DNA of 11,832 nt from Anaerolineales bacterium (GTDB lineage Bacteria; Chloroflexota; Anaerolineae; Anaerolineales; E44-bin32). This document shows, in pieces, positions 1-6,444 of the stretch (within the stretch, counting starts at the first letter, position 1; the number at the start of each line of letters is the position of its first letter). Position numbers and translations under genes: made by a program. The stretch spans positions 1 to 11,832 of the forward strand of contig JAUWFP010000042.1 of NCBI GenBank assembly GCA_030606845.1. Reading direction: 5' to 3'. The notes under the pieces are model-generated. The model saw only the letters and a program-made list of their open reading frames with translations, made no database searches and was not told the origin of the DNA.

Positions 1-404
1 TTTGAAGTTGGGGCTGAACCATCGATTCCATCCAGCGCCATGCCTAACGCCTGCACACCGCAGGAGACATCACCCGCTGCCTGGTAGCGCATGGGGATGG
101 AGATGTTTGTGAAGTCAGGAATCGAATCCGTGCTTTTGGGATCTGATGGTGCCGAGACCAATGGCGCTTCAACACGCCGCGGCAAAGGCATGGGAACAGT
201 GAAGTCGAGCGGCGTGAGCGCACCACTCTCTGACGCCGTCACGGAAGCATCGCCGCTGCTCGAATCGGTCCGTATTTCTACCGAGATCGGCGGCTCAAGG
301 AGGCAGGTCGGTTCACCGTCGCCGCAGTCTGCTCGTGCCGGGAGCGCGAGAACGAAAAGCGCGGCGAACAACGCCGCTACAGTCAAAGCACGGATAAATT
401 TCAT
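1..404 (-). CDS. Secreted C39-like cysteine peptidase, N-terminal part (runs off left edge)
   Basis: Reading the minus strand from the ATG at 404 gives an open frame of 134 residues that is still open at base 1. The start is supported by an AAGGAGGGG ribosome site just upstream (411-419). Residues 1-25 form a signal peptide: K and R near the start, a long Ala/Leu/Phe core, and a likely cut after ALPARA before Asp26. A Ser/Pro/Thr-rich linker covers roughly residues 27-98. The segment after it, with Q108 and then SCGVQALGMALDG around Cys115, looks like the active-site Cys region of C39-like peptidases (papain-like fold); Cys115 would be the nucleophile. The His and Asp partners would lie beyond the window. 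The protein is probably exported and acts outside the membrane, on an unknown substrate. The family call rests on this one motif, so it could also be a peptidase-like protein without activity. Confidence 0.7.
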   Translation of the reverse strand, partial: MKFIRALTVAALFAALFVLALPARADCGDGEPTCLLEPPISVEIRTDSSSGDASVTASESGALTPLDFTVPMPLPRRVEAPLVSAPSDPKSTDSIPDFTNISIPMRYQAAGDVSCGVQALGMALDGIDGSAPTS

Positions 405-461
405 GGCTGGCCCCTCCTTAAAGGAAGAAATCCCCGCTAGTACCAGAGAGCTATATAGTCT

Positions 462-491
462 ACCTTAGCATGATTCACCTGAAGATGTCAA
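462..491 (-). promoter_or_regulatory. Candidate promoter of the secreted peptidase gene
   Basis: On the minus strand a perfect TTGACA (-35, bases 491-486) is followed after 18 bases by TAAGGT (467-462), a weak -10 box. A TATATAG tract a little further downstream is an alternative. The site lies about 60 bases upstream of the ATG at 404. The -35 is good and the -10 is poor. Confidence 0.35.
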
Positions 492-644
492 ATGTCGTGA
501 CCGGTTTTGACTGGATTTGAAAGGGTTTGGGTGTGTTTAATGGTTGGTGTTATCGGGTTCTGTTGGGTGTGGATCCCTGTTAATAATGAAAATAGACTGT
601 TCGTAAAGGTCAGCCTCTACTAATTATGAACATGGATTGACAAC

Positions 645-666
645 GGGCCGACACATGGGTCAGCCC
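645..666. repeat. REP-like imperfect palindrome
   Basis: GGGCCGAC (645-652) and GTCAGCCC (659-666) are complementary except for one pair and enclose the 6-base loop ACATGG. The 3' arm is part of a motif, GGTCAGCCYCTAC, seen twice in this intergenic stretch. It lies just beyond the stop codon of the minus-strand methyltransferase gene. It looks like a dispersed repetitive palindrome rather than a terminator, because no T-run follows it on the minus strand. Confidence 0.5.
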
Positions 667-706
667 CTACATGGTTTGATTGAAAAGACTGGGGATTGAG
701 GATCGG

Positions 707-1264
707 CTACGCCTTATCGGCGATGACCCACGCGGCGTGGTTCTCGCGCTCGACGGCGGCATCCGCACCCATCCCTGCCAACCTATCGGCAATGCGTTCG
801 GCGCGTACGAAGTGGCTGCGCATAAATGCAATTTTCTCAGCGATGGCGATGAGCTTGACCGCGAAGCGATCGATATCCGGCTCCTCGATCACCAGCCGCC
901 CGCCCGGTGCAAGCACACGCCAGAACTCGGCCAGGCTTGATCCCTGGTCGGTGAGGTGGTGGTAGGCATCGACGACGATGATGCGCTCGAAGCTCCCATC
1001 TGGAAATGGCAAAACCTCGGTGTGGCTCCCGACTGCGTCGAAGCCCCCTTTGATGTTTGCCTGCTTAAGCATCTTGAGCGAGCTGTCGGCGATCACGATT
1101 TGATCGATCTGATCGCGCAGCCGTTCGGCGATACGACCCGTTCCGCCGCCGGCGTCAAGCAGCCGGCCGCGCGTGGGCAGCCCGGTGACTTCGTTCAAGC
1201 GGCTATCCGCCGGTGGGCGGATCAAGCGGTCATATAAGGGAGCAAGTAAGTCGAAGTGATCCAA
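707..1264 (-). CDS. Class I SAM-dependent methyltransferase
   Basis: The protein is about 185 residues long and has the Methyltransf_11-type layout. DHFDLLAPLYDRLI is followed by motif I, LLDAGGGTGRIAERL, which binds S-adenosylmethionine. Next come an acidic residue in VIADSSLKML (strand 2), the LPFPDGSFERIIVVDAYHHL segment (motif II/III region) and LAEFWRVLAPGGRLVIEEP (post-motif). The acceptor substrate cannot be read from the sequence; relatives act on small molecules such as quinone precursors or lipids, but nothing here ties it to one of them. I chose the TTG at 1264 because AAGGAG ends ten bases before it and the protein then begins LDHFDLLAP. The ATG at 1288 would place that ribosome site inside the gene, and the longer frame to 1384 begins with sequence that does not look like a conserved domain. 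The gene stands alone on the minus strand. Confidence 0.85.
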   Translation of the reverse strand: MDHFDLLAPLYDRLIRPPADSRLNEVTGLPTRGRLLDAGGGTGRIAERLRDQIDQIVIADSSLKMLKQANIKGGFDAVGSHTEVLPFPDGSFERIIVVDAYHHLTDQGSSLAEFWRVLAPGGRLVIEEPDIDRFAVKLIAIAEKIAFMRSHFVRAERIADRLAGMGADAAVERENHAAWVIADKA

Positions 1265-1764
1265 GGTTGTGAGTCTCCTTAATGGCATTGAGTCTACCGC
1301 AAAATGGAGCGAGTGAGGGATCGCTTTTTCTTTTCTGCCCCCTAAATCCCCCAATGCCCCCTCCGCTCTGCTTCGGGGATGCACGCGAGGGGACTGTTGG
1401 GGGACTTATCATCCCGAGCTTGTCGAGGGGCCACTCCCCTCGCGAAGCACTCAGAGCGCAGCGTGGAGCACACCCCCTGGATCAAACGTCGAGCTCTCAG
1501 CTCAGACCAACCATCCAATTCCAAGGAGAGTTATTCATCTCCACCTTCTGCCCTCACACCCCCCAACAACGATAAATCTGGCTCTACGTTTCGAAGGGAC
1601 GTCTCTAAGGAAAATAGTCCTGTACGAATTGGAACTCTGCCTCTTCACCGATCCGTCAGCCGTGCGTCAGCCAGAAAGAGGTTCATAAGCAATCATACCT
1701 GCTAAGATGAGGGCGGTTAATCAAAGAAGAATTATTAAGCACGGATGGAGGGTAGGACCGAACA
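1265..1764. other. 500-base gene-free stretch with inverted repeats
   Basis: No open frame here has a plausible start and family resemblance. The left half is full of C- and G-runs forming nested inverted repeats (listed separately). An AGCGA...TCGCT hairpin (1308-1325) is followed by a T-rich run on the plus strand and looks like a terminator, although no plus-strand gene ends there. The phrase ATCATCCCGAGCTTGTCGAG (1410-1429) resembles dispersed intergenic repeats. The right half (about 1500-1740) shows nothing I can name, apart from leader sequence for the gene at 1765. Confidence 0.45.
1347..1444. repeat. Nested intergenic inverted repeats, possible small palindromic element
   Basis: Two overlapping inverted repeats are perfect. 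TCCCCCAA at 1347-1354 pairs with TTGGGGGA at 1397-1404. The 10-base CGCGAGGGGA at 1384-1393 pairs with TCCCCTCGCG at 1435-1444. The interleaved arrangement would allow alternative folds. No coding sequence lies inside. This could be a decayed repeat element or a non-autonomous mobile element fragment. Confidence 0.45.
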
Positions 1765-1986
1765 ATGGCTGAGCAAACGAAAACACCCTGGCTGTTATGG
1801 CCTTTCGTCGCGCTATGGCGGCTGGTGACCTGGATTCTGGCGATGACCGGGCGACTGGTCGCGATTCTGCTCGGGATCGTATTCATGGTCGTCGGTGTCA
1901 TTGCAACATTGACGGTCATTGGCGCAATCATCGGCGTGCCGATGTTCCTGTTCGGCGTGCTCCTGGTTTTTCGGGGGTTGTTCTAG
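1765..1986 (+). CDS. Small two-helix membrane protein
   Basis: The gene encodes a 73-residue protein with a short polar start (MAEQTK) and then two or more hydrophobic stretches: about residues 9-25 and 28-50, running into a further hydrophobic end to residue 73. Arg19 and Arg30 lie between the helices. I do not recognise a family. A GGAGGG sequence sits 12 bases before the ATG, which is slightly far for a ribosome site. The PspC-domain gene follows about 120 bases downstream on the same strand. The two could be cotranscribed, and both products would sit in the cytoplasmic membrane. The short, composition-simple sequence makes the call less certain than for the longer genes, but the codon and hydrophobicity pattern looks like a real membrane protein. 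Confidence 0.6.
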   Translation: MAEQTKTPWLLWPFVALWRLVTWILAMTGRLVAILLGIVFMVVGVIATLTVIGAIIGVPMFLFGVLLVFRGLF

Positions 1987-2105
1987 CAGGCGAGCTTTCA
2001 CCTGTGCGGCTTGTAAGCTGGACGCGGAAACCTAATAACACTGCAACTTCTCGCCTGATAATACGTAGATAAGTACAGAGAACGAAATTTCCAGAGGAGG
2101 TTGGA

Positions 2106-2333
2106 ATGACGGATGAAGTAAAGCGATTGTTTCGATCGCGTGAAGACCGAATGGTAGCGGGCGTCTGCGGTGGTCTGGCGGAGTATGTAAATCTTGACCC
2201 CACGGTCGTTCGGCTTTTATTTGTTGCGGTCTCTATCCTGGGCGCTGCGCCGGCTATGGTGCTGGCCTACCTGGCGATGATGATCATCGTGCCGGAAGAG
2301 ACTATGATCGAAGTGTCGTCGGGATCCGAGTAG
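2106..2333 (+). CDS. PspC-domain membrane protein
   Basis: This 75-residue protein is almost entirely one PspC domain. The N-terminal part RLFRSREDRMVAGVCGGLAEYVNLDPTVVRLLF matches the family signature (K/R-rich start, the GVCGGLAEY motif, then the DPTVVRLLF helix). It is followed by a membrane-spanning pair of hydrophobic segments up to about residue 64 and a short acidic tail. In proteobacteria PspC takes part in the phage-shock envelope stress response. Stand-alone PspC proteins in other phyla are common and their role is usually unknown, so I do not assign a symbol. AGGAGG five bases before the ATG gives a strong, well-placed start. No PspA or PspB gene is nearby in this window. Downstream hairpins at 2348-2433 probably end the transcript. 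Confidence 0.9.
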   Translation: MTDEVKRLFRSREDRMVAGVCGGLAEYVNLDPTVVRLLFVAVSILGAAPAMVLAYLAMMIIVPEETMIEVSSGSE

Positions 2334-2347
2334 ACATTGTCCGCAAG

Positions 2348-2368
2348 CATGACGCCCAGGGCGTCATG
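2348..2368. repeat. Perfect hairpin after the PspC gene
   Basis: The 9-base arms CATGACGCC (2348-2356) and GGCGTCATG (2360-2368) are exact reverse complements with a 3-base loop. It starts 15 bases after the PspC stop codon. No T-run follows, so it may be part of a termination or RNA-stabilising region together with the next hairpin. Confidence 0.6.
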
Positions 2369-2406
2369 CGCGGCGGCGGATGCCGGAATACAAGGCACTT
2401 CGTTTT

Positions 2407-2445
2407 GAGGGGCAGGTCCATGACCTGCCCCTCATGTTTATTTAA
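2407..2445 (+). terminator. Rho-independent terminator after the PspC gene
   Basis: GAGGGGCAGGTC (2407-2418) and GACCTGCCCCTC (2422-2433) form a perfect 12-base-pair stem with a 3-base loop. A T-rich tail (ATGTTTATTT) follows on the plus strand. The preceding bases on the left (CGTTTT) read as AAAACG on the other strand, so termination is best for the plus strand. Confidence 0.75.
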
Positions 2446-2487
2446 ATCTACGCAAAATGTTGCCGCAGGCAGCGCGGCAGTTCCATG

Positions 2488-2528
2488 GTTAAAGAAAAGC
2501 CAGGAGCCTCGAGGTGAGCGCTCCTGGC
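2488..2528 (-). terminator. Rho-independent terminator of the DUF4013 gene
   Basis: On the minus strand GCCAGGAGC (2528-2520) pairs with GCTCCTGGC (2507-2499), with a 12-base loop that itself contains CCTCGAGG. TTTTCTTT follows directly. It lies 27 bases beyond the stop codon of the minus-strand gene at 2555 and fits as its terminator. Confidence 0.8.
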
Positions 2529-2554
2529 CGTGGTTCCAGTTGTCTCTTAAGAAT

Positions 2555-3190
2555 TTAGGACTTGGTCGCCTCGATATAGGCTTGTCCATATAGGTGACCC
2601 TGAACGGCGTAGGCGTAAACGATCGTGAAGATTACCCCGACGAGACAGAGGATGATCCCCAATCCCGCAAGGAAACCGGCGACGATTGTACCCAAGAATG
2701 CGAGCAGGTAAGCGCTTGGTGCGGCGCGGACGTGAGCGATGATGTTCGTTGGATTGATCGCTTCACCCAGGTTATCGGTTGCGGCTAGTTCGCCCACCGC
2801 TGCTGGGAAGAAGTAGGCCAAAGCCAAACCATAGATCACGGCGAAGCAACTAAAGCATATCGTGACGAAAGCGAAAAAGGAGACGGCAGCATCGCTCTCG
2901 ATAAAGGAACTGGTGACTCCTATCGGCAAGGCGAAGATTATTAACGGAAGCGCATACACAAATCCGATTACGAACATCTTCAGGCCGAGCACGAGAATGC
3001 CGCCGAAATCTGCCCAGTCTGGTAGGGGGGCAGCGTCACCGCGGATGACGCGCCGGGTGAGCTCTACCATCCATCCCAGGAGTGCGAACTGGCCGATGAC
3101 TGGAATGAATGAGATCACGGCCGTCAGGACGATTTTCTTAATCCAATCCTCATCCTGGAAGGGAAATGAAAACGATAAACCGAAGTCCAT
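2555..3190 (-). CDS. DUF4013-family membrane protein
   Basis: The protein has 211 residues and is strongly hydrophobic. After MDFGLSFSFPFQDEDWIKKI it has membrane segments at about residues 18-40, 64-90, 97-130 and 155-205. The order matches DUF4013: a W-x-K-K start of helix 1, FIPVIGQFALLGWMVELTRRVIRG, then the PLPDWADFGGILVLGLK segment, and a Gly-rich C-terminal helix pair ending in a GQAYIEATKS tail. The biochemical role of this family is not known. I chose the ATG at 3190 because GAGGAGG lies eight bases upstream; the earlier ATG at 3211 would put that ribosome site inside the gene. A 12-base palindrome (3208-3219) sits just upstream of the ribosome site. The next gene upstream on the same strand ends at 3315, 124 bases away, so cotranscription is possible but not shown. 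Confidence 0.85.
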   Translation of the reverse strand: MDFGLSFSFPFQDEDWIKKIVLTAVISFIPVIGQFALLGWMVELTRRVIRGDAAPLPDWADFGGILVLGLKMFVIGFVYALPLIIFALPIGVTSSFIESDAAVSFFAFVTICFSCFAVIYGLALAYFFPAAVGELAATDNLGEAINPTNIIAHVRAAPSAYLLAFLGTIVAGFLAGLGIILCLVGVIFTIVYAYAVQGHLYGQAYIEATKS

Positions 3191-3207
3191 GTTTGTATCC
3201 TCCTCGT

Positions 3208-3219
3208 TCAACTAGTTGA
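3208..3219. promoter_or_regulatory. Perfect palindrome TCAACTAGTTGA, possible operator
   Basis: This 12-base perfect palindrome lies directly upstream of the GAGGAGG ribosome site of the minus-strand DUF4013 gene, in its probable 5' leader. Position and symmetry would fit a dimeric repressor site. Palindromes of this size also arise by chance, and no second copy is seen. Confidence 0.25.
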
Positions 3220-3314
3220 CTATTTTATCATCATTACTACTGCAGCGAACTCGTGCGTGTTCATATCCTGGTTTATCGCCGATGAGGTTTGAAAGGATCG
3301 CTTTTTCGCACCCG

Positions 3315-3725
3315 CTATTCTAATTCGCGCCATGCCCCTTCCACAATGTCTTCGTCATCGGTCGCTTCTGGTGGAAATAGGCGCGAAATGACCCAGAAGA
3401 TGGACATCGTCGGCAGCAGCTGCGTTCCCGGGATCAAACTTTCGACCACCGTCACACCGCGCAAGGGAGAGAGCCCGAGGTAGCCGAGCAGAGTCCACGC
3501 TATCGGAGCGGAAAGGAAATCCAGGCTCAAGTCGAGCAGATCGAGCAAGATGACCACGATCAGCGGTGTCGCCCGTAGGGCTGTGAAGAAACCTGCTTCT
3601 TCCGGAAGTTGAATGCGGCGGACACGCCAGATCACCCAGCCCAGAACGAACAGCGTCAGTCCCAGACCGATTGCAGAGAAGGTCAGAACGGCATACAGGA
3701 GAGGACGCCAGTCGATTTCAGTCAT
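3315..3725 (-). CDS. Hypothetical membrane protein with about three helices
   Basis: The gene encodes 136 residues that I cannot assign to a family. The N-terminus MTEIDWRPLLY is followed by a helix at about residues 8-33. A basic loop WRVRRIQLPEEAGFF comes next, then hydrophobic segments at about 50-85 and 98-115. The acidic tail FPPEATDDEDIVEGAWRELE is probably cytoplasmic. GGAGG four bases before the ATG supports the start. The neighbours on the same strand are the DUF4013 gene downstream and a lipoprotein gene upstream (73 bases away), so this is part of a run of envelope genes. No function can be read from the sequence. Confidence 0.7.
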   Translation of the reverse strand: MTEIDWRPLLYAVLTFSAIGLGLTLFVLGWVIWRVRRIQLPEEAGFFTALRATPLIVVILLDLLDLSLDFLSAPIAWTLLGYLGLSPLRGVTVVESLIPGTQLLPTMSIFWVISRLFPPEATDDEDIVEGAWRELE

Positions 3726-3798
3726 AGTGCCTCCAGGATAGTTTCATTCCGTCAACTCCTGACGTTGGAAAATGACAAGGGCTAGCGTTTCTCTAACT

Positions 3799-4527
3799 CT
3801 ACGGCTCAAAGGGATAGCCTACCGGTATGAGCGTCCAGGATTTGTCGAATTCAAACATCCCAGTGATGTCTAGATCACTGTCAAAATCGCTTGACCCTAT
3901 ATCCTCGATGCCAAAACTCAAGACAGAGAAGGAAGGAGGGTAGAAGCCGAGATAGGCGTCGGAGAAGCCCGGGCAGGTAAAACTACCACTTACGTCCGCG
4001 GCAGGGTCCCCGGTTTCTGTGATCGTCAGGTAAATTTCGGCGACGCCGACAGTCTCAAGTGCGTTTGGGACTCCGGGCGCGCACTCACCTTCGATGCTGA
4101 TGAGCGCTGTGCTTTCACCCTCTATCTTGCACTTTCCATCCGAGCCTTGAATGAAGCCATTGTATTTGTAGCCGACGAGACAATCGTCGGCTTTGATCAC
4201 CGTTCCGTGGAGGGTTACGAGGCACCACGCATCCGGGGTTGTGTACCCCTTGACGAGCATTTTCTCCTTATCACGCCCGGGGCTGAAGTCGAAGGTGTGT
4301 TTGAGTTGGAGCTTGAAGACGACCGGCTCTTCGGGGCAGTTCGGGAAGATGATGCCGACGTCTTCTGGTACGCCTCCTTGGTCCACCTCATCTCCGCTGG
4401 AATCCACCGGGCTACCCTCGCCCTCCGGGGTCTTAATCGGCGCGGACTGTGTGCCGCATGAGGCGATGAGCGGCACTACCATTAGTATGACAACCATGAG
4501 CGTTACGAGCGGTTTCGATGATTTCAT
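3799..4527 (-). CDS. Predicted lipoprotein of unknown function
   Basis: The protein has 242 residues. It begins MKSSKPLV followed by a hydrophobic core and the lipobox IASC, so Cys24 should be lipid-modified after signal peptidase II cleavage. The mature protein starts with a Gly/Ser/Asp/Pro-rich, flexible stretch up to about residue 58. The rest looks like beta-rich secreted sequence with several paired cysteines (around CPEEP, AWC, DDC, KCK, EGEC and TCPG), which may form disulphides. I recognise no enzyme motif. The ATG at 4527 was chosen because GGAGG lies eight bases upstream and because it puts the signal peptide at the very start; the frame stays open to 4626 but the extra residues look non-coding. 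It would be anchored on the outer face of the cytoplasmic membrane or in an outer layer. Confidence 0.8.
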   Translation of the reverse strand: MKSSKPLVTLMVVILMVVPLIASCGTQSAPIKTPEGEGSPVDSSGDEVDQGGVPEDVGIIFPNCPEEPVVFKLQLKHTFDFSPGRDKEKMLVKGYTTPDAWCLVTLHGTVIKADDCLVGYKYNGFIQGSDGKCKIEGESTALISIEGECAPGVPNALETVGVAEIYLTITETGDPAADVSGSFTCPGFSDAYLGFYPPSFSVLSFGIEDIGSSDFDSDLDITGMFEFDKSWTLIPVGYPFEP

Positions 4528-4669
4528 GAATGTGTCCTCCACTCCTCGAAGTAGTTTAAGGTTGGGACGCAACTGTATGGGATTTTCAAGAGGTTTGCAA
4601 CTGTGGTTCTGGATAACGGGATACAAAATGGAAGTTGTCTGCCGCCGTCTAAATACATTCCCTCCCGGC

Positions 4670-5395
4670 TCAGAGGAAGAGAAGCACGCCCATCACGACG
4701 AGCGAAGCGTAGATGATGCGGTTGAAGCGTCCACCCGATACCATCTTGTTCGCCCGCCCCCCGAGGAAAATCGCCAGCATGATGATCGGCAGCGCGTATG
4801 CGTAGAGACGCAGCACGGCGGGCGTCCACAGCCCTGCCAAACCATGACTGATTAGGATCATCCCTCCCGTCGGCAGGAAGTAAGCCTGTAGCGTCGAGCG
4901 AAAGCTCTCCGGCGACCAGCCGCGCAGCGTGCCGTACACCACCACCGGCGGACCATTCGTGTTGTACGCGCCCCCCAGGATTCCGGCGATCAGACCGAAG
5001 GCATAGGCCAGCTTCTCGTTTCGAAAGGTTGGCAGCTTCGGAGCGATTAGATTGTAAAGGCCAAAGGCGATCAGCAAAGCGCCCAGGGCGCCTTTGATCA
5101 CCGGCTCGGGAGCGGTCTTGAGGAAGTACAACCCAATCGGAATCCCCACCAGAGATGAAACGATCAGCCGCCAGGCAGCCTTGAGATCTACTTTGCGCCA
5201 GCCTCCTGTTATAAGGATGGTCAGGGCAATCGTCGAGGCGCCAAACGCGGTCAGGGGTGTCGCTATCTGTATGCCGACGACCAGCGCCAGCAGCGGCATG
5301 GCGATTAAGGCGTCTCCGAACCCTAGCGCGGAGCGCGTGAACGTTGAAATGAAGAGGATGAAGAGGACAAGGATGATGATCGCTGTGGGTTCCAT
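4670..5395 (-). CDS. TauE/SafE-family membrane permease
   Basis: The 241-residue protein has the layout of the TauE/SafE family of putative sulfite or organosulfonate and other anion exporters. A first helix containing FTRSALGFGDALIAMPLLALVVG carries the Gly-rich family motif. The second half repeats the pattern with AGILGGAYNTNGPPVVVYGTLRGW, where N-T-N-G-P-P is the conserved loop. About eight membrane segments can be counted. The transported compound cannot be told from sequence, since many members have no known substrate. I start at the ATG at 5395, which gives the family-typical N-terminus MEPTAIIILVL. A TTG at 5425 is a possible alternative, but neither start has a strong ribosome site. 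The DUF6483-like gene lies 67 bases upstream on the same strand. Confidence 0.85.
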   Translation of the reverse strand: MEPTAIIILVLFILFISTFTRSALGFGDALIAMPLLALVVGIQIATPLTAFGASTIALTILITGGWRKVDLKAAWRLIVSSLVGIPIGLYFLKTAPEPVIKGALGALLIAFGLYNLIAPKLPTFRNEKLAYAFGLIAGILGGAYNTNGPPVVVYGTLRGWSPESFRSTLQAYFLPTGGMILISHGLAGLWTPAVLRLYAYALPIIMLAIFLGGRANKMVSGGRFNRIIYASLVVMGVLLFL

Positions 5396-5462
5396 TGTAA
5401 GCTCATCAATCTTTCTTCGAACCAAGTCGCGGCCGAGTAGATATTGTGTGCCGATTTCTCAA

Positions 5463-6122
5463 CTAATCTCTGAGCGCATCCAGAATTTCCAGCGCTTCTT
5501 CGATTTCCTGCCTGTTGGTATTCCCTCGTTCAAGCTCTTCATCCGCTCTGCTGCGTAAATCTGACAGAAACGCAGTCCCCTCGTCGATCCCTTCGCTCTT
5601 ACTGCCATCTGTTTCAACAAAGGCGACGATCAGGTCCTTCGCCAGACCATAATTGCCGGCTTCACGGTAGAGCGCGTACAAAGCAGCAAGGCGTTCGAGG
5701 GACGTCTGGTTCTGAATGCTGAAGAGGACGATAGGCTCGAATGGGTCCAATATTTCATCCGCAGCCGGTTGGTTTGAAACTTCAACCCCGGCGATGAGGA
5801 GTTCGAGCGCGAGATCGAATCTCCATTGAGCTTCCTCCACATCGCCTTCTTTTTGGTAGATCTCGCCGTCCATTTTCAGCAGTTCTGCCAGGGAGAGGAT
5901 TCGTTCTGCGTCATCGCCCTCGTTCGTCGAAAGTAAATCAACGATGTCGCTAACCGGGCTTAAACTTAGCAGTGAAAGGGGGATTCCAAAGACTCGTGCA
6001 TAGGCATCGGTGATTTCTTCCCTGGCTACGTCGACATCGCCTTCGAGGGCGACACCGCGCAGTCGTGCCAGGGTGGCCTGAATGAAACTGAAAGAGCGTT
6101 TTATGAAGTCTTTTTGAAACAT
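5463..6122 (-). CDS. Helical cytoplasmic protein, probable DUF6483 family
   Basis: The 219-residue protein has no signal peptide or membrane segment and looks all-helical and acidic. The start MFQKDFIKRSFSFIQATLARL resembles DUF6483 proteins, in which an F-x-x-D-[YF]-I-x-R motif opens the first helix. The middle part (about residues 75-125, AELLKMDGEIYQKEGDVEEAQWRFDLALELL) reads like one or two tetratricopeptide-type helical hairpins. The C-terminus contains an ALYREAGNYGLAKDLI hairpin and ends EEALEILDALRD. It may be a protein-protein interaction scaffold, but no partner is evident. The family name is from memory of the N-terminal pattern, so treat it as likely rather than shown. Upstream lies a 320-base gene-free stretch that marks the edge of the accessory region. 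Confidence 0.7.
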   Translation of the reverse strand: MFQKDFIKRSFSFIQATLARLRGVALEGDVDVAREEITDAYARVFGIPLSLLSLSPVSDIVDLLSTNEGDDAERILSLAELLKMDGEIYQKEGDVEEAQWRFDLALELLIAGVEVSNQPAADEILDPFEPIVLFSIQNQTSLERLAALYALYREAGNYGLAKDLIVAFVETDGSKSEGIDEGTAFLSDLRSRADEELERGNTNRQEIEEALEILDALRD

Positions 6123-6222
6123 GAGAGGTCTATTATATAGTCAGCAGTAGAAAGTGGGTTGGCGATTCGAATCCGTTTCCACTTATCAGAGTTGAAGCAT
6201 GGCGCTGGCAGGATCATACAAT

Positions 6223-6251
6223 GAAAAGGCTCGTCGTGTGTGCAGCGAGCC
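6223..6251 (-). terminator. Terminator downstream of the tRNA remnant
   Basis: On the minus strand GGCTCG (6251-6246) pairs with CGAGCC (6233-6228) and is followed by TTTTC. It sits a little over 20 bases beyond the end of the tRNA-like sequence, where a tRNA gene's own terminator would be expected. Confidence 0.55.
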
Positions 6252-6273
6252 TCTCAGTCACGGATTGTCGTCA

Positions 6274-6310
6274 GTGCGCCAACCATGGATCGAACCTGTG
6301 AACTTGGGTT
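6274..6310 (-). pseudogene. Decayed tRNA 3' half (probable tRNA-Lys remnant, junction 1)
   Basis: Read on the minus strand this matches the better-preserved remnant at 8431-8475: a CCCAAG variable region, then CACAGGTTCGATC as the T arm, then GGCGCAC as the 3' acceptor strand. The T stem no longer pairs properly (ACAGG against CATGG), so it is not a working tRNA. Similarity to the 8.4-kb junction continues weakly upstream (to about 6345), through TGTCA and CTAGG blocks. It reads as an old attachment-site scar. Confidence 0.55.
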
Positions 6311-6444
6311 AGGAGCGCTTGTGTCAGGATTTGCTAGGGTCCATACTACATAGATGTTTCGGCAGTGTTATGTGAGGCAATACGGATGGTCTTGGTTTGT
6401 TAAAGGGCGGACGGAAAATCAGAATCAACAATGAGGGTAATGCA

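Larger units (their letters stand above)
405..706. other. Gene-free stretch between peptidase and methyltransferase genes
   Basis: I see no convincing gene here. The stretch holds the ribosome site and candidate promoter of the peptidase gene on its left side, and short repeats near the right side. The 13-base motif GGTCAGCCYCTAC occurs twice, at 608-620 and 658-670, with one difference. The second copy overlaps a palindrome listed separately. Confidence 0.5.
6123..6444. other. Gene-free stretch holding a decayed tRNA 3' end and a terminator
   Basis: No gene is seen here. The stretch contains a minus-strand hairpin with a T-run (6223-6251) and, right next to it, a decayed copy of a tRNA 3' half (6274-6310), both listed separately. 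The part from 6346 to 6430 is the leader of the membrane-protein gene at 6445, and I find no clear promoter in it. The stretch is the left junction of the accessory region. Confidence 0.5.

Noticed and set aside
91..468. Plus-strand open frame of 125 residues
   Set aside because: It is the antisense shadow of the minus-strand secreted peptidase, which has a signal peptide, ribosome site and active-site motif.
4147..4855. Long plus-strand open frames opposite the lipoprotein and permease genes
   Set aside because: They lie antisense to well-supported minus-strand genes, have no ribosome sites, and translate to low-complexity Ser/Arg/Pro-rich sequence.
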